From Diadema setosum (Eukaryota > Echinodermata > Echinoidea > Diadematoida > Diadematidae), in the NCBI GenBank assembly GCA_033980235.1, contig CM067077.1, positions 1,485,501-1,549,500 of the forward strand: a stretch of DNA of 64,000 bases, given 5' to 3'. Position 1 is the stretch's first letter. The number at the start of each line of letters is the position of its first letter. The position numbers were made by a program, and so were the translations under genes. This document shows positions 58,532 to 64,000 of the stretch, piece by piece. The notes below the pieces were generated by a model that saw only the letters and a list, made by a program, of their open reading frames with translations, was not told the origin of the DNA and did no database searches.

Positions 58532-58977
58532 AAACTACACTACACCGACCACAGCTTGGCGTGAAAAGTTAGTTTGCAGGCAAAACCCCTTGTTTGTCGA
58601 CGAAAAAGTATAAGTGCGCTAAGACTACTACACGAAGCGCTGGCACTGGCGCCTGTAACAGTGCTAGCGGTGCGTGTAATAGTCTTGGTGTGCGCAGACT
58701 CTGTTACGTTTGTTCCAACAAATAATGATGAACAGTGTCCAGTAAAATTCTACTGACACCACAATCTGGAATCACATACTACCTGGGGATGTTCATGGAG
58801 GTCCCATCTACCACCCTGTCTGGTCGAACCTTTTCTGCTGGGTGGGTTGAACGAATTAGCGCCTTGACTATATTTCTGACACTGCACAGTTGATGAAGTA
58901 CAGCCGGATATTTTGTTCGCCAGTTAGTAGTGATATGCACGCTGAACGAGTGACCTTGATGTGTCCTAGTACTTTCT

Positions 58978-59304
58978 GGCCCGAGTTCACGAAGGTGGTA
59001 CAAATGAAACCATGGTTTAAACCATGGACAAAAACCATGGAGCGCCAAGTGTCGCATGATATATTTCGTGACGAAATCAGTCATTTCGTCGATGAAATTA
59101 TTATTTTGTAACAAAATGAAAACATTTTGTAACTAAATGAACATTTTTGTCCACGAAATGATCATTTCGTTAACGAAACGGTCATTTTGTCGACGAAATT
59201 ACCAATTTCGTAATGAAATATTCCGTGCGACACTTGGCGCTCCATGGTTTTTGTCGATGGTTTAAACCATGGTTTCATTTGTACCACCTTCGTGAATTCG
59301 GGCC
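58978..59304. mobile_element. 327-bp MITE, uninterrupted copy of E
   Basis: Terminal inverted repeats of about 80 bp: GGCCCGARTTCACGAAGG, ACAAATGAAACCATGGTTTA, AAACCATGG and GCGCCAAGTGTCGCA. The centre is a set of ACGAAATGATCATTTCGT-like small palindromes at about 15-20 bp spacing. No clear target duplication. It serves as the reference for reconstructing E. Confidence 0.88.
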
Positions 59305-59984
59305 AATCTGTCTGACTTGAAACTGAAAGTTTGGAGGTGTTTGCGCCGAGGGAATGATTTGGCTTCGATATTTCACTATATAAGCCTACCCAAACTATTT
59401 TTTTTTTTTGGTCCTTTCTGCCATTTTACATCTCCCGGTGGTCATTCTCCCATCTAGGGATATGTGCGCCATTATTTGGCGTCAAAGCGCTGAGCGAATC
59501 AATCGTATTGCTACGGGGCTGAGCATGCAGTCAAAGATTCTATGATTCACCCAATCACTCAGGGTTGCCAGCTCTAATACCCCTTTTAAACTGGGCGTTA
59601 TCTCGCTTCTGGTGCCGACCTGAAGCGAGCTAACTCTAAAGGTCGAAAAATAGTTATCCTGATCTAATATAGTAAAGTTAGTCCGCTCTAGGACTGAATC
59701 GGAAGACAGTTATATTAACTGACAGTTTCACTCTTTTGCCTAAAGCTCATTGATTAAATGCATGTTTCCACAGATACATTGTACCATGATTATACGATTG
59801 CGCTGACACTTTCCCCAATTCAGACAGGGGGCACAAACTACAAAGGCACATGTAGAATAAACAGAAAAAGCCCTATTTGGTTTAACATACCTCACATGAA
59901 CTGTACTTCAATCACACCAAAGTAGGTAAGATAAATATTTTGAGATAAACCCTATTTGCATCTTGGCTAAAGACGAAACGAGAG
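59305..59984. other. No gene seen
   Basis: Unique-looking spacer with a T11 run near 59399. No ORF or repeat recognised. Confidence 0.4.
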
Positions 59985-60450
59985 TTGCCCTATTGGACAT
60001 TGGACCAAATTAAAATTAGACTAAACGGTGATTACACGAAATGCTAATTGGATGAAATGGTTAGTGGACTAACTGGAAACGAGACGAAATGGAAGGAGAC
60101 TGTCTATTAGACCTAGTAAAATATAGACCAATTGGGCAGTGGACCAAGTGATGTTAGCCGAAATGTCCATAGACCAACTATAGACTAAATTAATGGAATT
60201 TGGACGAACTGACAATAGACCAAAGATATAGACGAAGTGGGAAAAATCCACGTAGACGATGTGACAATTAGACTATCTGGCCATTAGATAAAATGATAAC
60301 TAGCCAAACTGGGCATTGGACCAAGTGAGGATTAGACCAAATGAGCATCAGACGAATTGATAGTAGACCAAAATGAGTTTAGCCGTTGTGCTGTTAAACG
60401 AACTGGGAAGTAGACCGCCTGATAGTAGAACAAGTGGCCATAAACCGACA
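59985..60450 (+). repeat. Degenerate TAGACNAAATGG array
   Basis: Words such as TTAGACTAAAC, GTAGACCAAAATG and TTGGACCAAGTGAGGATTAGACC recur at irregular 15-22 bp spacing, same strand as 18430-18720. It appears to be the decayed form of the 15-bp minisatellite family. Confidence 0.7.
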
Positions 60451-61209
60451 CGATCATGATGAACAATGACTGTGAATAAGGGCCGCGTACTTACATGGGC
60501 TGACTGTACTCCACAATCTAAACTACACACGAAAGATGGTTCAAAATGGTACAGCTATACTTTGCTTTTAAGCTGTCACTGATTGGCAATTAAAACGTGC
60601 AGGGTTACAATAAATAAATGTCGATTGGACATTACTTACTTAAAACACAGAGCGAAGACCGCAATAAGACAGGGGAAAGAGCAAATCCTATACCAATCTA
60701 ACGGCACGTCTGACAAAAATGGCGGATCTATCCGATTTGGGAATCCCCAGGCACTACATCGTTCCTTTTCTTCAGCAGTCAGTCCGCAGCGCGAGCGAAA
60801 ACGCACGTATCTATTCAAGTCGTATGCACGGCTGAGCGGTGCTTGCATACGTAATGAGCAGATACATGGTCATGAATAAATCCGTGTAGAACGAGTATTT
60901 CTTGTCAGTTTTCGACACTTTTAATATCGACTGAAAGAGAAAACATTAGCAAATATGCTCGTGATCAAAATAAAACGGAAAAGAAGAATATAGAACATCA
61001 AAATCTCTCCCGAATTCGGTATTGTATTCAAAAATATTCCTTCACGTTTGACGCCAAAAAAAAACTAACCTGAAATCTTTCATGCCCCTCTAAAATATGT
61101 CCGCTGAAGTATATAGTATCACAATAAGGGCAAGTTTTCTAATCTTCATTTCAATACGGGTCAGGAACTAGCAAAATTCAGAGACATGTCTAGCGTCGAG
61201 TTTAAAAAG
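60451..61209. other. No assigned gene
   Basis: A minus-strand ORF at 60636-60848 (70 codons, with RCGLTAEEKERCSAWGF) is unrecognised. The word CAGTCAGTCCGCAGCG at 60776 is inverted at about 62330, and GTCAGGAACTAGCAAA at 61160 recurs at 62008, so an old repeat may span 60776-62345. Confidence 0.35.
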
Positions 61210-61325
61210 ATTATCCTCGCGTTCGCACCGGAAATCCGGGTCTGTGATTGGTCGAAATCTGTGGCAAGACGCGGCGTGTCGCATTGCGTAGTATCCATTG
61301 GCTGCTGACTCAATGCTGTGAGTTC
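61210..61325 (+). promoter_or_regulatory. CCAAT/ETS-rich promoter-like patch
   Basis: Within about 110 bp: ACCGGAAATCCGG (two opposed ETS-type GGAA cores), GTGATTGGTCG and TCCATTGGCTG (CCAAT boxes on the minus strand) and several CGs, in otherwise CG-poor sequence. No TATA box and no confident first exon. Confidence 0.35.
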
Positions 61326-63474
61326 AAAAACTATGTATCAGATAAAAGTGTCATTGATATGAGTAATAGCTGAATAGTGTACAATTGAGTTGGAGGTAAT
61401 TTGAAAATGAAAGCCTATATTAGTTTCATGAAATCCATGATTTTTTTAAATGTTAGGTTCCAGATTGTGATCGAATTTTCCCTCTCTATACAAAACTTGA
61501 ACTTTACACAGGAACCAATGATGTGTATGTGAGTGTGCACTTACAATGACCCTGAACAATGGACCTGGCTACCACCTGTCCCGAGCTCTGCTGCAAGGAA
61601 CATGAATGCTATATCAATTATTCATGTGGATTGCCCTGAGCACTGCTAGTCTGCATTCTTGACACAGGGTGAAATGCATGCACATGAAAGAAGTAAGCAC
61701 ATGTTTCCATGTGCTTGCACACACCACATTTCAGAATGAACAAAGACTAGCTGCGATTGTGGAATTCCTCATGAAGCATTCCCATCCTGGTCATTGTCCA
61801 CGACCATTGTCTGGGTATCAACAACACACTCCACTCGTGTTCATTCACTACCCCACTTCCGGTAAGAAAACATAATTTGCCTTTTTTTCAACAGGAAAAT
61901 TCACAACCTTAAAAATGGTGCCCCTCTTCGTTTTTTAATTGATCATACTCGCTCAAGTTTCACGATTGTGAAATCGAAGAAATTACGGAGATCTATTTTC
62001 AATACCAGTCAGGAACTAGCAAACCATCAAACTATGATCGAAAAGCTTCTTGAACACTGGCAAAATAATCGTTTACGTTGATGCTAAAATGAACTACTAT
62101 ATTGAGATCAAAAATAGGAAAATTAGGTATCAAATTAATGAGCATAATCAGCTCTATAACCTATCCAACCATCCTGGGTCAAACAATGCACTGCGAAAGC
62201 TATGAAAGCTGTTGTTGCGACCTCTGCAAAAACTCTCGCAAAGTATCGCGAAATCTCGTCAGTCTCAAGGGCACAAACTGCGCAAACGTGATTCTAAATA
62301 AAATTGTCGTTCGTGCCTCATTATCGCACGCGCTGCGGACTGACTGTCAGTGGCTTTGAAATTTCATGAGATTGTCGGATAAAAAGAATGACAAATCGAG
62401 GACGTGTTCGCCGTACCGTGTCGTCTAGATTCGTGTACTGCGTCATATGCATGTCATGCATTCACGCTGAAGCTAACTCCAGTGAAACAACATGTACTGT
62501 ACCTTGCAAGCGAACTCTTTGTTTTTGACTCAGCTACACTGGAAGTGATGTGTATCCAACCATATCCTTGAATTTGAATTTGAATCACTGAAACTGCACT
62601 GGTCTTAGACATGAGACACAGTGAACAGTTCCAGCACGTTTATTTTCATATTTCACTTAACATGTATAGGCCCCATCTATATTTCTTCATACTCCTTCGA
62701 GGGACTATATGTCATTTCATATATCTTAAAGAATCACACCAAAAAAAAAAAAAACATACAGTGAGAAACATGTAAGAACATAAGAATAAGGGAATGAATC
62801 TTTTTTTTTAATTTGTCAAAATAATACCATCACATGAATTTCGACTGCTCTGTTAGTGAAAGTACACTTCAAATATTTTCTAAATACCTTTAAAAAATGT
62901 TCATGAATGTGACATTACCACTCTATAATCACCTGAAAACATTAATTTGCAAATGTAAAGCGATGAAATGTAAGGCCACTCAACACATGTAAAACAGTCT
63001 ATGAGCACCCCCCCCCCAACCTTCCAATATCTATTTTTAGTTTCTTTTGTTACTTCTCAGCTAGCGCTCCAGCAATCTCCAAATTATTCCATACAAATGC
63101 CTCGTACGTCTGTCTTTGGATGTTGCTAGGCCTTCTTGGTATACATATGTTTTCCGGCTCTGGTAGCGCTGCTCTATCTTCGTGTATTCAGTTACTGAAC
63201 TTTATTTTTCTCTTTTATTGGTTTATTCACTTACTTGTTTCTTTATTCATCTATAAAGTATAATATATCATTACAACGGTATATCTCACACATGATAAAG
63301 GTTTTCCGAGCTTGTACATAAATCGTCCTAAATGCAAACGATACAAATCGTAAATCCTTAAGATGTTGTTTTCATAAGATGAAGTATCAGTATGGCATCT
63401 CCGTGATTCCTGGCAAATGATAAAAAGAAGTTCGTTTCCTGTAGTAATAATATTCTTTTTTATTAAAAGTAAGA
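61326..63474. other. No gene seen
   Basis: Unique-looking AT-rich sequence; ORFs are short and unrecognised. C-run at 63008-63015 and A-run near 62742. Confidence 0.45.
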
Positions 63475-64000
63475 GTTGGGGGGGGGGGCAATGACCCGGG
63501 AGGTAGTTATTGACGTCGGGGTAATTGACGTGGTGCACTGTCCTGGGGGTAATTTTCCTTTTGACAGTTATATAGGGGAGGGGGAGTTGTAGGCCTACTT
63601 ATCCGGGGTAATCATCCATGGGAAGTTATCGGAGTGGGTAGTTATCGGGTGGAAGTTATCTGGGGTCTAGTTATCGGCGGAGGGGGTAATTATCCGGGGG
63701 GGGGGGGGTAATTATCCGGGGGGTAATTATCCGGGGGGTAGTTATCCGGGGGGTAGTTATCCGGGGAGTAGTTACTCAGGGGGTAGTTCTCCGGGGGGTA
63801 GTTACCCAGGGGGTAGTATTCCGGGGGATAGTTATCCAGAGGGTAGTTCTCCGGGGGGTAGTTACCCAGGGGGTAGTTATCCGGGGGGTAGTTATCCAGG
63901 GGGTAGTTATCCGAGGGGGTAGTTATCCAGGGGTATTTATCCGAGGGGTAGTTATCCAGGGGGTAGTTTTCCTAAGGGGGAATTGCCCTGGGGGGTGATT
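63475..64000 (+). repeat. 15-bp CCGGGGGGTAGTTAT minisatellite, runs off edge
   Basis: From 63700 the unit is a 15-16 bp CCGGGGGGTAGTTAT with variants (CCAGGGGGTAGTTAT, CCGGGGGGTAGTTAC). From 63475 to 63700 it is degenerate. G-runs vary in length between copies, breaking any reading frame. A reverse, more decayed relative is at 349-560. Confidence 0.9.

Larger units (their letters stand above)
44297..58871. mobile_element. Element F, 14.6 kb with roughly 2-kb inverted arms
   Basis: Left arm 44297-47130 and right arm 56690-58871 are reverse complements in the same order: TAGTCAAGGCGC tip, ACCCACC(C/A)(C/G)GCAGAAAAGG, CTAGGTAGTATGTGATTCCA, the 200-bp palindrome, TGTCATTTTCAGTGCCC, the TGCATGGTTACCATGGTAAC block, the GCGGACA-rich block and the 115-bp hairpin beside (TA)n. 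The left arm has two extra small insertions. Homology stops outside the TAGTCAAGGCGC tips, with TA on both sides. Arm divergence is clearly visible, so it is not recent. A minus-strand exon candidate and host sequence for B and Gx lie between. It could be one very-long-TIR transposon or a segmental inverted duplication. Confidence 0.65.

Noticed and set aside
60636..60848. 70-codon minus-strand ORF (RCGLTAEEKERCSAWGF)
   Set aside because: It looks protein-like in part, but no family, splice border or second copy supports it.

Overview
The window is repeat-rich nuclear DNA of an animal. It has AT-rich unique stretches, long A/T and G/C homopolymers, (TA)n and (GT)n microsatellites, minisatellites, many transposon fragments, and only small islands of open reading frame with spliceosomal-type GT/AG borders. 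Nothing looks bacterial: no operons, ribosome binding sites or long ORFs. A DIRS-type recombinase relic, a Penelope-like retroelement with GIY-YIG endonuclease, tandem death-domain exons and many inverted-repeat DNA transposons fit a marine invertebrate. An echinoderm or another invertebrate deuterostome is my best guess; this is inference, not proof.

Layout. 1-5 kb: a reversed copy of a G-run repeat family (called D here) and an older repeat region with RFX X-box-like palindromes. 5.3-6.6 kb: a 53-bp minisatellite. 6.7-8 kb: a 0.2-kb MITE abutting a decayed DIRS tyrosine recombinase. 8.6-18.7 kb: two inverted 15-bp minisatellites around a Penelope-like element whose inverted arm is split by a 5.1-kb DNA transposon (element C). 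18.7-22.9 kb: G-run repeats and a D array. 22.8-25.7 kb: the one convincing host-gene segment, three tandem death-domain exons on the minus strand. 25.7-31.9 kb: mostly unique DNA with a 93-bp tandem repeat, a perfect-stem palindrome and a 403-bp foldback element. 32.45-41.82 kb: a stack of nested transposons (E containing G, containing A, containing D1, with H in E's right arm). 41.9-44.0 kb: a second D copy ending in a broken tRNA-like sequence. 44.3-58.9 kb: a 14.6-kb structure with roughly 2-kb inverted arms (F) that hosts element B and a 4.7-kb element (Gx). 59-64 kb: a 327-bp MITE, a degenerate array, one promoter-like patch and a terminal minisatellite.

Interplay. Apart from the death-domain exons, and possibly two exons inside F, the content is transposon biology. 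Nesting order gives relative ages: C is younger than the Penelope arm, D1 younger than A, A younger than G, G and H younger than E, and Gx younger than F. Three elements (A, B, C) share one architecture: short terminal inverted repeats plus clusters of a motif near each end, as expected for transposase binding sites. All family names rest on sequence features read by eye; no database search was possible.
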